Shown here: in pieces, positions 1 through 12,609 of the stretch | Layout of the letters: each line of letters begins with the position of its first letter | Numbering within the stretch: the stretch's first letter is position 1 | Source of the DNA: Isoetes taiwanensis | Lineage: Eukaryota > Streptophyta > Lycopodiopsida > Isoetales > Isoetaceae | Reading direction: 5' to 3' | Length of the DNA: 64,000 nt | Assembly (NCBI GenBank): GCA_021234155.1 | Contig: JAJEKV010000503.1 | Coordinates: 1 to 64,000, forward strand | Program-made: the position numbers and the translations under genes | Notes under the pieces: model-generated | Database searches by the model: none | What the model was told of the DNA's origin: nothing | The model's input: only the letters and a program-made list of their open reading frames with translations

Positions 1-3000
1 CAAAATAAAGAAACACTCAGCCCTCCCACTGACGATTATCCAGCATCCACATCTAGGCCAATTGACTCACGAGGTGTGATGGAAGTGAGCTACTTTAGGC
101 TTCTTGGGTTAGTTGGTCTTACGGCCTGAGAACTTGGTCCCAGGGCAATGTCGGCGTTCTTGATCATTGGCGAGCCGGTCCTTGGTCACGGAGAGGGAGT
201 CGCCCGTCAGAGTCAGGGGCCTTGGGGAGAGAGAAATTTGGGGCAAGCGGCTTGGGAGGGATTTAAGTCAGCTCACAGCGTCCAACACCCCAACTCCACT
301 TCAAGACAGCGCGAGTCCGTAGAATCTGACAGGAGGGCCTCGAAGCGTAAACCACAGTGGGTTGCAGGGCTCTAGAAGGGTTTGCGTTTCCAGGGGGCCC
401 GAGTCACAGTCCGTTACCCAGGACACGGCGGCGGCTGACCTAGAATACGAACAAGAAGCCCGGCGGGCCCGGAGTTTGGGCACCATCCTCTCCCGTGTGG
501 CAAAGTAGAAATTAGGAAACGCTTTCGTGTAGACATTAAGTAAGTGTAATTAATGCATTGCGAAAAGCCAAATTCGATTGCATGCTGGATCCTAATTCAT
601 CTCGGCCTGCGGCCCAATTTTGAATTTTGAGGAAGGTCTAGGTCAAAGGGTTAGCATTAGAGCGGTCGGGGGCGTTGGGGGAACGGCTTTTCCCCTTCCC
701 AAGTCAAAGCGAGGCGGGGACCTTGCGGGAATCCCTCACAAGAGGGAGAGTCAGGACCGGGGGGCGGGATCAAAAAAGTTCGAGGCAGCCCTTCCTAGCG
801 GCTGCTAGCCCCCTCCCGCTAATGACCACCCTTGGATCCTCAGGTTCCCCTATCAAGCCCAAAGATTTGGATCCCTCCGTTCATAGGCCCCTCTTGTAGA
901 AAAACCGCATTGTTTTGTCGTTGACCCATAGGGAGGCTCAGGAATAGCAAATCGACCACATAAAATCGTCCAGGAATGGCGAAATTACCCTAGGGAGCAA
1001 GTTACGATCCGGTTTTGCAAAAAGAAACACTCCGCCCTCCACGGCGGTATCCCGCATCCACATCCTAGGCCAATTGACTCTGAGTGTGATGGAAGTGAGC
1101 TACTTTGCTTCTTGGAGTTGGTGGTCGCCGGCCACGGAACTTGGTCCCCGGGGGCAATGTCGGCGTTCTAAGTCCATTGGCGAGCCAGATCGCGATTAGG
1201 AGAGGGAGATCGCCCGGCCCGGCCCCGGGGCCTTGGGGAGAGGAAATTTGGGGCAAGCGACTTGCGGAGGGATTTTAGGGTCAGCTCTGGCGTCAACACC
1301 CCAACTCCACTTCAAGACAGTAGCAAGGTCCCTACGAACCGACAAGGAAGGGCCTCTCAAACGCGTAAACCCCGTGGGTTGCAGGGCTCTAGAAGGGTTT
1401 TGCGTTTTGGGGCCGAGAATCTGTCCTGTTGCACTTGGGACTGGCCCGCCGAAGCCGCAATGAGAATACAGAGGAAGGGGAGGCAAGCCGGGCGGAGTTT
1501 GGCCATGTCCTCCTCCCGATGTGGCAAGTAGAAGTGGGGCTTTTTGCAAAGATGGCAAGACATTCGTAAATTCGCAATTAATGCATGCCACGAAAATAAA
1601 TTCGATTTTTTGCGGCTGGATCCCTAATTCATCTCAAAGACACGGCCCAATTTTCGGAATTTTAGGAGAAAGGTCTAGGTCAAAGGGTTAGCATTAGAAC
1701 GGGCCGGGGAGGCCGTTGCAGGTGGCAACCGAGGCTGGCACCCTTCCCAAGTCAAACGAGGCCAGGACCTTGCAGGGGATCCCTCACAAGAGGGAGAGTC
1801 CAGGACCCCGGGAGGCGGGATCCAAAAAGTTCCGAGGCAGCCCTTCCTGGCGCTCCCGGGGCTGCCACGCTAATGACCACCCTCCGGAGCCCGGTTCCCC
1901 TATCCGACCGTTGGATCCTCGCTCATGGCCCCTCTTGGGGAAGGCCCAAAAGATTCCAGATCGGTCCGGAGAACTTGTCAAACCGTGGGCGCCCCGATGA
2001 CCTTGTAGAAACGCGACTGTTTTGTCGTTCGCACCGGGAGGCTCCGGAATGGCAAATCGACCCCGCCAAATCGTCCAGGAATGACGAAATTACCCTAGGG
2101 AGCAAGTTACACAGGGCCGGTTTTTAAAAAGAAAGAAACACTCACGCCTCCACGACAAGATCCCGTGATCCACATCCTAGGGGCCAATTGACTACGAGTG
2201 TGATGGAAGTGAGCTACTTTGGCTTCTTGGAGTTCGGGTGGTCTTCTGGCCACGGAACTTGGTCCCCAGGGCAATGTCGACGCTCGAGGTCCATTGGCGA
2301 GCCCATCGCGATTAGGGAGAGGGAGGTCGCCCCGTCCGGCCCCCGTGGCCTTGGGGGAGAGGAAATTTGGGGCAAGCGAACCATGAGGGATTTTAGGGTC
2401 CAAGGGCTCAAGGTCAACACCCCAACTCCACTTCAAGACACGCCAAGGTCCGGGCCGAACCGACAAGGAGAGGGCCTCAAACGTAAACCCCGTGGGTTGC
2501 CGGGCTCTAGAAGGGTTTTGCGTTTTGGGGGGCGAGTCCGGTGCATTGCACTTGGGACCCGCCGAGAAGCGTGGCCAGAATACGGAGCAAGGGGAGGCGA
2601 CGGGCCCGGAGTTTGGGCCTGTCCTCTCCGATGTGGCAAGTAGAAGTCTGGGGCTTTTTAAAGTGGCAAGACATTAAGTAAATTCTTAATTAATGCATTG
2701 CACGAAAATAAATTCCGATTTTTGCGGTGGATCCCTAATTCATCTCCAAAGACACGGCCCAATTTTGAATTTTCTGGAGAAGGTCTAGGTCAAAGGGTTA
2801 GCATTAGAAGCGGCCGGGGGCGGGTTGCTGGGGGCAACCAGGCGGCACCCTTCCCCAAGTCAAACGAGGCCGGGGACCTTGCAGGGATCCCTCACAAGAG
2901 GGGAGAGTGGGACCCGTGGGGAGGCGGGGGATCCAAAAAGTTCCCAGGCACCCCCTTCCCCGGGCGGCGCTCCCGGGGCTGACGCTAATGACCACCCTCC

Positions 3001-6000
3001 CGAGCCCGGTTCCCCTATCCGGCCGTTGGATCCTCCGCTCATGGCCCCTCTTGGGGAAGGCCCAAAAGATTCCAGACGGCCCCGAGAAACTTGTCAAAAC
3101 CAAGGGCGCCCCGATGTAAACCTTGTAGAAACCGCCTTTGTTTTGTCGTTCGCACGGGAGGCTCCTAATGGCAAATCGACCCCCGCCAAATCGTCGAATG
3201 GGCGAAATTACCCTAGGGAGCAAGTTATACGGTCGGTTTTGCAAAAGAAAGAAACACTCCACGCCCTCCACGACAAGATCCCGCATCCACATCTTAGGCC
3301 AATTGACTACGAGTGTGATGGAAGTGAGCTACTTTGGCGTTTCTTGGAGTCGGGTGGTCTTCGGCCACGGAACTTGGTCCCCTGTGGCAATGTCGACGTT
3401 CGAGTCCATTGGCGTGAGCTGATCAGCGATTCCCGAGAGGGAGGTCGCCCGTCCCGGCCCCGGGGCCTTGGGGAGAGGAAATTTGGGGCAAGCAGCTTGC
3501 GGAGGGATTTTAGGGTCCAAGGCTGGGCGTCAACACCCCAACTCCCTTTCAAGACACGGGCGCAAGGTCCCGGCCGAACCGACAAGGAGAGGGCCTCCAA
3601 ACGTAAACCCCGTGGGTTGCCGTGCTCTAGAAGGGTTTGCGTTTTGGGGGGCCGGGGTCCCTGTTGCACTTGGGACGGCCGGAAGAAGCAAAGCCAGAAG
3701 AATACGGAGCAAGGGGAACCGACGGAGCAGAAGTTGGGCCTGTCATCCTCCGATGTGGCAAGTAGAAGTCGGGGCGCTTTTGCGGTGTCAAGACATTCGT
3801 AAATTCGCAATTAATGCATTGCCCTAAAAATAAATTCCGATTTTTTGCGGGCTGGATCCCTAATTCATCTCCAGCACACGGCCCAATTTTTGGAATTTTC
3901 GGAGAAGGTCTAGGTCAAAGGGTTAGCATTAGAACGGTCGGGGGAGCCCGTTTGCGGGCAACCGAGCTGACACCCTTCCCCAAGTCAAACGAGGCCAGGA
4001 CCTTGCGGGGATCCCTCACAAGAGGGAGAGTCCAGGACCCCCGTGAGGCGGGATCCAAAAAGTTTCGAGGCAGCCCTTCCTAGCAGCGCTCCCCCCGGGG
4101 CTGCACGCTAATGACCACCCTCCCGGAGCCCGGTTCCCCTATCCGACCGTTGGATCCTCCGTTCATGGGCCCCTCTTGGGGAAGGCTCAAAGATTCAGAT
4201 CGGTCCGGGAGAACTTGTCAAACCCTGGCGCCGATGTCGGCCTTGTAGAAACCGCATTGTTTTGTCGTTCGGCACGCAGGAGGCTCGAATGGCAAATCGA
4301 CCGCCAAATCGTCGGAATGGCGAAATTACCCTAGGGAGCAAGTTACACGGTCGGTTTTGCAAAAAAGAAAGAAACACTCGCCCTCCACGGCGGTATCGCA
4401 TCCACATCCTAGGCCAATTGACTACGAGGTGTGATGGAAGTGAGCTACTTTTGGCGCTTCTTGGAGTTTGGGTGGTCTTCGGCTCACGGAACTTGGTCCC
4501 AGGGGCAATGTCGGCGTTCTCGAGTCCATTGGCAGAGCAGTCACAAGGGATAGGAGAGGGGGAGGTCGCCCGTCCGGCCCCCAGGGGCCTTGGGGAGAGG
4601 GAAATTTGGGGCAGCAGCTTGGGAGGGATTTTAGGGTCCGCGCTCCGGCGCCAACACCCCAACTCCCACTTCAAGACACGGCATAAAGGTCCGGCTGAAT
4701 CGACAAGGAGAGGGCCTCCAAACGTAAACCCCGTGGGTTGCCGGGCTCTAGAAGGGTTTTGCGTTTTGGGGGCCGAGTCCCCGTCTGTTGTACTTGGGAC
4801 ACGGCCGGAAGCGGCGAGCCCGAGAATACGGAGCAAAGGGGAACTGACGGAGCGGAGTTTGGGGCCTGTCCTCCTCCCGATGTGGCAAGTAGAAGTCGGG
4901 GGAGCTTTGCTGGATGGCAAGACATTCGTAAGTGCAATTAATGCATTGCGAAAATAAATTCGATTTTTTTACGGCTGGATCCCTAATTCATCTCAGCACC
5001 ACGGCCCAATTTTCGGAATTTTCTGGAGAAGGTCTAGGTCAAAGGGTTAGCATTAGAGCGGTCGGGGAGCCCGTTGGATTCTGAGGCAACCGAAGCTGGC
5101 ACCCTTCCCCAAGTCAAACGAGGCCGGGACCTTGCGGGGGATCCCTCACAAGAGGGGAGAGAGTCCAGGACCCAGGCGGGATCAAAAAGTTCCCGAGGCA
5201 GCCCTTCCAGCGGCGCTCCCGGGGCCGCTGCGCTAATGACCACCCTCCCGGACCCCGGTTCCCCTATCCGACCGTTGGATCCTCCGTTCATGGGCCCCTC
5301 TTCGGGAAGGCCCAAAAGATTCCAGATCGGTCCGGGAGAACTTGTCAAACCCGCGTGGCGTCCTGATGTCGGCCTTGTAGAAACCGCACTGTTTTGTCGT
5401 TCGGGCACCGGGGAGGCTCCGGAATGGCAAATCGACCCTGCCAAATCGTCCGGAATGGCGAAATTACCCTAGGGAGCAAGTTACACGGCCGGTTTTGCAA
5501 AAGAAAGAAACACTCACGCCCTCCACGACATAGATATCTCGTGATCCACATCCTAGGCCAATTGACTACGAAAGTGTGATGGAAGTGAGCTACTTTGGCG
5601 CTTCTTAGAGTTCGGGTGGTCTTCCGCCACGGAACTTGGTCCCTGTGGTAATGTCGATGTTCTAGGAGTCCATTGGCGAGTTTTGATCGCTGATTTGGAG
5701 GGGAGGTCACCCGTCCGGGCCCCCGTGGCCTTGGGGAGAGGAAATTTGGGGCAAGCAGCTTACTTGAGGGGATTTTAGGGTCCGCGGCTCTCAGGGCCAA
5801 CACCCCAACTCCACTTCAAGACACGCCAGCAAGGTCTGGCCGACCGACAAGGAGAGGGCCTCCCAAACGTAAAACCCCCGTGGGTTGCCGTGCTCTAGAA
5901 GGGTTTGCGCTTTGGGGCCGAGTCCCCGGGTCCGCTGCACTTGGGACCTGGCCGAGAAGCAGCAATGAGAATACGGAGCAGGGGAACCGACGGAGTTTGG

Positions 6001-9000
6001 GCCTGTCCTCCTCCCGATGTGGCAAGTAGAAGTCGGGGGCTTTTGCGAGTGGCAAGACATTAAGTAAATTCGCAATTAATGCATTGCGAAAATAAATTCG
6101 ATTTTTGCCCATTTGGATCCTAATTCATCTCCAGACACGGCCCAATTTTCGGAATTTTTGGAGAAGGTCTAGGTCAAAGGGTTAGCATTAGAGCGGGGGG
6201 GGGGAGATTGCGGAGGCAAGCCAGTGGCACCCTTCCCAAGTCAAACGAGGCCGGGACCTTGCAGGGGATCCCTCACAAGAGGGGAGAGTCCGGGACCCCG
6301 TGAGGCGGGATCCAAAAAAGTTCCCAGGCAGACCCTTCTGGCGCTCCCGGGGCTGCACGCTAATGACCACCCTCCCGGAGCCCGGTTCCCCTATCCGACC
6401 GTTGGATCCTCCGTTCATGGGCCCCTCTTCGGGAAGGCCCAAAAGATTCCAGATCGGTCCGGGAGAAACTTGTCAAACCCTGGGCGGCGTCGATGTCGGC
6501 CTTGTAGAAACCGCCTTGTTTTGTCGTTGAGACGCGGGAGGCTCGGAATGGCAAATCGACCCTACCAAATCGTCCAGAATGGCGAAATTACCCTAGGGAG
6601 CAAGTTATACGGTCGGTTTTGCAAAAGAAAGAAACACTCACGCCCTCCACGACAGTATCCCGCATCCACATCTTAGGCCAATTGACTACGAGTGTGATGG
6701 AAGTGAGCTACTTTGGCGTTTCTTGGAGTTCGGGTGGTCTTCGGCCACGGAACTTGGTCCCCTGGGGCAATGTCGGCGTTGAGTCCATTGGAGCAGTCAG
6801 ATCGATTCGGGAGAGGGAGGTCGCCGCCCGGTCCCGGGGCCTTGGGGAGAGGAAATTTGGGGCAAGCAGCTTGCGGAGGGATTTTAGGGTCCGCGCTCTG
6901 GCGTCAACACCCCAACTCCCTTTCAAGACACGGCGCAAGGTCCCGGCCGAATCTGACAAGGAGAGGGCCTCCGAAACGTAAACCCTGTGGGTTGCCAGGC
7001 TCTAGAAGGGTTTATGCGTTTTGGGGGCCGGAGTCCGGGTCCATTGCACTTGGGACTCGGCAGAGAAGCAAAGCCCAGAGAATACGGAGCAAGGGGAACT
7101 GACGGAGCAGAGTTGGGCCTGTCATCCTCCCGATGTGGCAAGTAGAAGTCGGGGGGCGCTTTTGCAGTGTCAAGACATTCGTAAATTCGCAATTAATGCA
7201 TTGCAGGAAAATAAATTCCGATTTTTTGCCGGCTGGATCCCTAATTCATCTCCAGCACACGGCCCAATTTTCGAATTTTTAGGAGAAGGTCTAGGTCAAA
7301 GGGTTAGCATTAGAACGGTCGGGGAGCGGTTTGCGGCAACCAGCCGGTGGCACCCTTCCCCAAGTCCAAACGAGGCCGAGGACCTTGCGGGGGGATCCCT
7401 CACAAGAGGGGGGAGAGTGGGACCCGTGAGGCGGGATCCAAAAAAGTTCCCGAGGCAGCCCTTCTGGCCGCTCCCGGGCGCACGCTAATGACCACCCTCC
7501 CCGGAGGTTCCCCTATCCGACCGATTGGATCCTCCGTTCATGGGCCCCTCTTCGGGAAGGCCCAAAAGATTCCAGATCGGTCCCGAGAACTTGTCAAACC
7601 ATGGGCGCCCCCGATGTCGGGCTTTGTAGAAACAAGGTGACTGCTTTTGTCGTCGCACCGGGAGGCTCCGGAATGGCAAATCGACCGCCAAATCGTCAGG
7701 AATGGCTTAATTACCCTAGGGAGCAAGTTACACTACCGGGTTTTGCAAAAGAAAGAAACACTCACGCCTCCACGACAAGATCTCGATCCACATCCTAGGC
7801 CAATTGACTACGAAAGTGTGATGGAAGTGAGCTACTTTGGCGCTTCTTCGAGTTCGGTGGTCTTCGCCACGGAACTTGGTCCCTGTGGCAATGTCGACGT
7901 TTCGAGTCCATTGGCGAGCTGATCGCGATTTCTGAGAGGGGAGGTCACCCGCCCGCCCCCGTGGCCTTGGGGAGAGGAAATTTGGGGCAAGCAGCTCATG
8001 GAGGGATTTTAGGGTCCAAGGCCTCAAGGCCAACACCCCAACTCCACTTCAAGACACGGCGCAAGGTCCCGGCCGAATCTGACAAGGAGAGGGCCTCCGA
8101 AACGTAAACCCTGTGGGTTGCCAGGCTCTAGAAGGGTTTGCGTTTTGGGGGCCGAGTCCTGGTCCGTTGCACTTGGGACCTGGCCGAGAAGCAGCAGCCT
8201 AGAATACGGAGCAAGGGGAACTGACGGAGCGGAGTTTGGGCCTGTCCTCCTCCCGATGTGGCAAGTAGAAGTCGGGGGGCGCTTTTGCAGTGGCAAGACA
8301 TTCGTAAATTCGCAATTAATGCATTGCACGAAAATAAATTCCGATTTTTTGCCGGCTGGATCCCTAATTCATCTCCAGCACACGGCCCAATTTTCGGAAT
8401 TTTCGGAGAAGGTCTAGGTCAAAGGGTTAGCATTAGAACGGTCGGGGGAGCCCGTTGCGTGGGCAACCGAAAGCGGGCACCCTTCCCAAGTCAAACGAGG
8501 CCGGGACCTTGCAGGGGGTCCCTCACAAGAGGGGAGAGAGGGACCCCGGGAGGCGGGATCCAAAAAGTTCGAGGCAGCCCTTCTGGCGGCGCCCCCGGCT
8601 GAGACGCTAATGACCACCCTCCCGGAGCCCGGTTCCCCTATCCGACCGTTGGATCCTCCGTTCATGGGCCCCTCTTCGGGAAGGCCCAAAAGATTCCAGA
8701 TCGGTCCGGGAGAACTTGTCAAACCGCGGGGCGTCCTGATGTCGGCCTTGTAGAAACCGCACTGTTTTGTCGTTCGAGCACCGGGGAGGCTCCGGAATGG
8801 CAAATCGACCCTGCCAAATCGTCCGGAATGGCGAATTACCCTAGGGAGCAAGTTACACGGCCGATGTTGCAAAAGAAAGAAACACTCACGCCCTCCACGA
8901 CAGTCTCCCGCATCCACATCCTAGGCCAATTGACTATGAGTGTGATGGAAGTGAGCTACTTTGGCGCTTCTTGGAGTTCGGGTGGTCTTCGGCCCATGGA

Positions 9001-11336
9001 ACTTGGTCCCTGTGGCAAGTCGACGTTCGAGTCCATTGGCAAAGCCGATCGCGGTCGGAGGAGAGGGAGGTCGCCGTCCAGGTCCCAGGGCCTTGGGGAG
9101 AGGAAATTTGGGGCAAGCAGCCATGGAGGGATTTTAGGGTCCAAGGCTCAAGGCCAACACCCCAACTCCACTTCAAGACACGGCGCAAAGGTCCCGCCGA
9201 CCGACAAGGAGAGGGCCTCCAAACGTAAACCCCGTGGGTTGCCGGGCTCTAGAAGGGTTTTGCGTTTTTGGGGCCGAGAGTCCTGGTCCGTTGCACTTGG
9301 GACTGGCCGAAGCAATGAGAAGAATCGGAGCAAGAGGAACTGGGACGGAGCGGAGTTGGGCCTGTCCTCCCCCGATGTGGCAAGTAGAAGTCCGGGGCGC
9401 TTTTGCGTTGGCAAGACATTCAGAATTCGCAATTTATGCATTGCACGAAAATAAATTCGATTTTTGGCTGGATCCCTAATTCATCTCCAGCACACGCCCA
9501 ATTTTCGGAATTTTTAGGAGAAGGTCTAGGTCAAAGGGTTAGCATTAGAAGCGGCCGGGGAGCCCGTTGGTGGCAACAACCCAGCTGGCACCCTTCCCCA
9601 AGTCAAACGAGGGCGGGGACCTTGCGGGGATCCCTCACAAGAGGGGAGAGTCCGGACCCGGAGGCGGGATCAAAAAGTTCCCCGAGGCAGCCCTTCTGGC
9701 GGCGCTCCCGGGGGCTCCCGGGGCTGCACGCTAATGACCACCCTCCCCGGGCCGGTTCCCCTATCCGGACCGTTGGATCCTCCGTTCATGGGCCCCTCTT
9801 CGGGAAGGCCCAAAAGATTCCAGATCGGTCCGGGAGAACTTGTCAAACCGCGGGGCGTCCTGATGTCGGCCTTGTAGAAACCGCACTGTTTTGTCGTTCG
9901 GGCACCGGGGAGGCTCCGGAATGGCAAATCGACCCTGCCAAATCGTCCGGAATGGCGAAATTACCCTAGGGAGGAAGTTACACGGTCGGTTTTGCAAAAG
10001 AAAGAAACACTCACGCCCTCCACGACAGTATCCCGCATCCACATCCTAAGCCAATTGACTACGAGTGTGATGGAAGTGAGCTACTTTGGCGCTTCTTGGA
10101 GCTCGGGTGGTCTTCTGGCCACGGAACTTGGTCCCCAGGGCAATGTCGACGTTCTGAGTCCATTGGCAGAGCCAGATCGCGATTCCGGAGAGGGGAGGTC
10201 GCCCGTCCGTCCCCAGGGCCTTGGGGAGAGAAAATTTGGGGCAAGCAGCTTCCGGAGGGATTTTAGGGTCCGCGCTCTGGCGTCAACACCCCAACTCCAC
10301 TTCAAGACATGGTGCAAGGTCCCGGCCGAAGCTGACAAGGAGAGGGCCTCCGAAACGTAAACCCTGTGGGTTGCCAGGCTCTAGAAGGGTTTACATTTTG
10401 GGGGCCGAGTCCTGGTCTTCTGGCCACGGAACTTGGTCCCCAGGGCAATGTTGGCGTTATGAGTCCATTGGCAGAGCCAAATTGCGGTTCCGGTGAGGGG
10501 AGGTTGCCCGTCCTTCCCCAGGGCCTTGGGGAGAGGAAATTCGGGGCAAGCAGCTTCCGGAGGGATTTTAGTGTCCGCGCTCTGGCGTCAACACCCCAAC
10601 TCCACTTCAAGACATGGCGCAAAGTCCCGGCCGAATCTGACAAGGAGAGGGCCTCCGAAACGTAAACCCTGTGGGTTGCCAGGCTCTAGAAGGGTTTACG
10701 TTTTGGGGGCCGAGTCCTGGTCTTCTGGCCACGGAACTTGGTCCCCAGGGCAATGTCAACGTTCTGAGTCCATTGGGAGAGCCAAATCGTGGTTCCGGAG
10801 AGGGGAGGTTGCCCGTCCTTCCCCAGGGCCTTGGGGAGAGGAAATTTGGGGCAAGCAGCCTCCGGAGGGATTTTAGGGTCCGCGCTCTGGCGTCAACACC
10901 CCAACTCCACTTCAAGACACGTCGCAAGGTCCCGGCCGAATCTGACAAGGAGAGGGCCTCCGAAACGTAAACCCTGTGGGTTGCCAGGCTCTAGAAGGGT
11001 TTACGTTTTGGGGGCCGAGTCCTGGTCTGTTGCAGTTGGAACGTGGCCGAGAAGCTGCGGCCGAGAACGCATAGCAAGGGGAACTGACGGAACGGAGTTT
11101 GGACCTGTCCTCCTCCCGATGTGGCAATTAGAAGTCGGGGGGCGCTTTTGCAGTGGCAACACACTCATAAATTCGTAATTAATGCATTGCACGAAAATAA
11201 ATTCTGATTTTTTGCCAGCTAGATCCCTAATTCATCTCCAGCACACGACCCAATTTTCGGAATTTTCGGATAAGGTTTAGGTCAAAAGGTTAGCATTAGA
11301 ACCGTCGGGGCAGCCCGTTGCGAGGCAACCGAGCTG
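1..11336. repeat. Satellite array, ~1.12 kb unit, about ten copies
   Basis: The anchor CCCTAGGGAGCAAGTTA recurs at 988, 2093, 3211, 4329, 5467, 6591, 7714, 8839 and 9964 (the first copies slightly variant), giving spacings of 1105-1138 bp. Other landmarks keep the same order in every unit, for example GGTCTAGGTCAAAGGGTTAG and GTGATGGAAGTGAGCTACTT. Copies differ mostly by 1-4 nt insertions or deletions in G/C-rich runs. No reading frame is kept between copies, so the open frames here are chance. The array leaves the window on the left and stops abruptly inside a unit at about 11,336. I do not recognise the unit; a pericentromeric or subtelomeric satellite or a spacer repeat are all possible. 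Confidence 0.95.
10109..11023. repeat. 305-bp triplication inside the last satellite unit
   Basis: GGTCTTCTGGCCACGGAACT occurs at 10,109, 10,414 and 10,719, exactly 305 bp apart. The repeated block runs from the cacggaacttgg segment to the end of the gggggccgagtcctgg segment. The three copies are much more alike than the 1.12-kb units are to each other. The junctions share a short TGGTCT match, as expected from slippage or unequal exchange at microhomology. Confidence 0.93.
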
Positions 11337-11717
11337 ATTTGGAAGATTTGGAAGATGCAGTTGACTTCAAGCCACAAAGAAACATAAATTTAGTGGCTGC
11401 TTCTATCAGTCAGGTTGGAGAAAAAATCCAAGCTGACTGTCCATCACAAACTTCTAAGAATGTGCATTTGAAAGATTTAGAACATGGAAGTGTCCCATTT
11501 GTAAGAGCTACAGGAGAGTCCAAACCACAAATAATCTCAGAAGCTGGTTCTACCAGTCCAAGTCGAAATGTCGCAGAAACCTCAGGCTCCGAAATGGCAA
11601 ATCGAACTGAAGAAGGCGGGATCCAACAGAAGATCATGTTCATGCATGTATCAATGCTAGATTGTACCCAAGAGAAAATATAACAATGTACAAAACATAG
11701 GTTTATTGAACAAAAGA
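11337..11717. other. Junction segment beside the satellite, no gene recognised
   Basis: This stretch follows the satellite and is AT-richer. A plus-strand open frame crosses the satellite boundary, but its start codon lies inside satellite DNA, so I do not treat it as a gene. Nothing else is recognised here. Confidence 0.4.
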
Positions 11718-12246
11718 TCACTTGAACAATTCAGCATACTCCTCATGAGCTTGGCTTATGGTTTTCATCGTGAAGTCCTCCACTTGTCCATCCCCTTTGA
11801 ACCATAGCTCCATGTCAAGTATGTCTGGCGGCAGCCATGTCGACGCTAGTATCATGTTAATGTTGTTTTTCCTGTGGTGCTTCCAAACCCTGACCATCTT
11901 TTCAAGAAGCACCCTCATCATGCTAGGCACTCACTTTGGTTCCTAGCAATTGATTGATGCCTTCTCACCAATCACATACTTCTTTAATACCTTCATCCGA
12001 TGGATCGTTGTTTCATAGTCCTCATCTTCGAGTGGAGGAGGGGGTTCACAGAGGATTCCCTTCCTTCTCATGCCCTCGAGGCTCCTACACCAAGCTATAG
12101 ATTAGAAAATAGAGAAAATACAATAAAGTCTATAAACTACAGAGTGTAGCCTTACTTGTGAAGACAGGTTCCATATCTCTCTGCTCTTGAATCCTCATCT
12201 CCTCCTGAATCTGGTTCAAGCGTCGAAGCATACCTTCCATGGCCAT
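11718..12246 (-). CDS. Small three-part gene of the CACTA element, unknown product
   Basis: An ATG at 12,246 opens an exon (12,156-12,246) with a short Glu/Gln/Arg-rich, coiled-coil-like stretch beginning MAMEGMLRRLNQ. It ends at a clean donor (A|GTAAG). The next exon (11,943-12,094) follows an ACTATAG-type acceptor, is in phase, and contains a Pro/acidic segment CEPPPPLEDEDYE before a stop. Beyond it a further open segment (11,718-11,921) encodes MMRVLLEKMVRVWKHH and more, and may be a third exon joined by alternative splicing. I do not recognise the protein. Its position behind the transposase gene and next to the palindromic block at 12.4 kb suggests a second CACTA gene of the TNPA kind, but only by position. 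The splice model is by eye. Confidence 0.5.
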
Positions 12247-12389
12247 GTATCCCAAAAGCAATAAAGAAAAAACTCTCACAATAACTGCAATGAAAAACTA
12301 GGATCCGAGGATCGTTCAAAGCGAGTAGCGCAATACTCAAATCATAAAAGAAATGGGAAAAATGAAAGCCGGCCGGCTGACATTTAAAG

Positions 12390-12490
12390 GAACAGAGACG
12401 TCGTTTAACGACGTCTTGACGTCGTTTAACGACGTCCCGACGTCGTTAAACGACGCCTATAACGACGTTCACCGTATTTGCGACGTCGTA
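12390..12490. repeat. ACGTCGTTTAACGACGT palindrome block
   Basis: Three tandem copies of GACGTCGTTTAACGACGTC or close variants, then a degenerate fourth, lie between the divergent genes at 12,246 (minus) and 13,245 (plus). The same palindrome forms the subterminal arrays at the right end of the CACTA element. In En/Spm such repeats are binding sites of the element's own DNA-binding protein. A shared regulatory role here is inferred. Confidence 0.8.
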
Positions 12491-12507
12491 CGAAATTTGT
12501 TTTGTTT

Positions 12508-12600
12508 TCGCATATATATTGCCCTATTAGTCCTCCAGCTTCTCCGCCGCCCTCCGTCCTCCGTCCTCTGCTCCTCCGCTCTCCAGCTTCCTCCTCATGG
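12508..12600 (+). promoter_or_regulatory. Candidate core promoter with TATA box and pyrimidine-rich leader
   Basis: GCATATATATTG at about 12,510 is followed within 30-90 bases by a CT-rich leader (repeats of CCTCCG/TCCTC), the usual look of a plant transcription start and 5' leader. It would drive the plus-strand ORF at 13,245 across a likely leader intron. Confidence 0.45.
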
Positions 12601-12609
12601 AATAATTTA

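Noticed and set aside
2825-3802. 325-aa plus-strand open frame and many others in the satellite
   Set aside because: The frame is not kept between repeat units, since units differ by non-triplet indels; long frames are expected in G/C-rich repeats.
1-11336. Ribosomal intergenic spacer
   Set aside because: No 18S, 5.8S, 25S or 5S sequence is recognised in or beside the array, so there is no support beyond the repeat length.
11318-11683. 121-aa plus-strand ORF at the satellite boundary
   Set aside because: Its ATG lies in satellite DNA, so the frame crosses a junction; no domain or splice support was seen.
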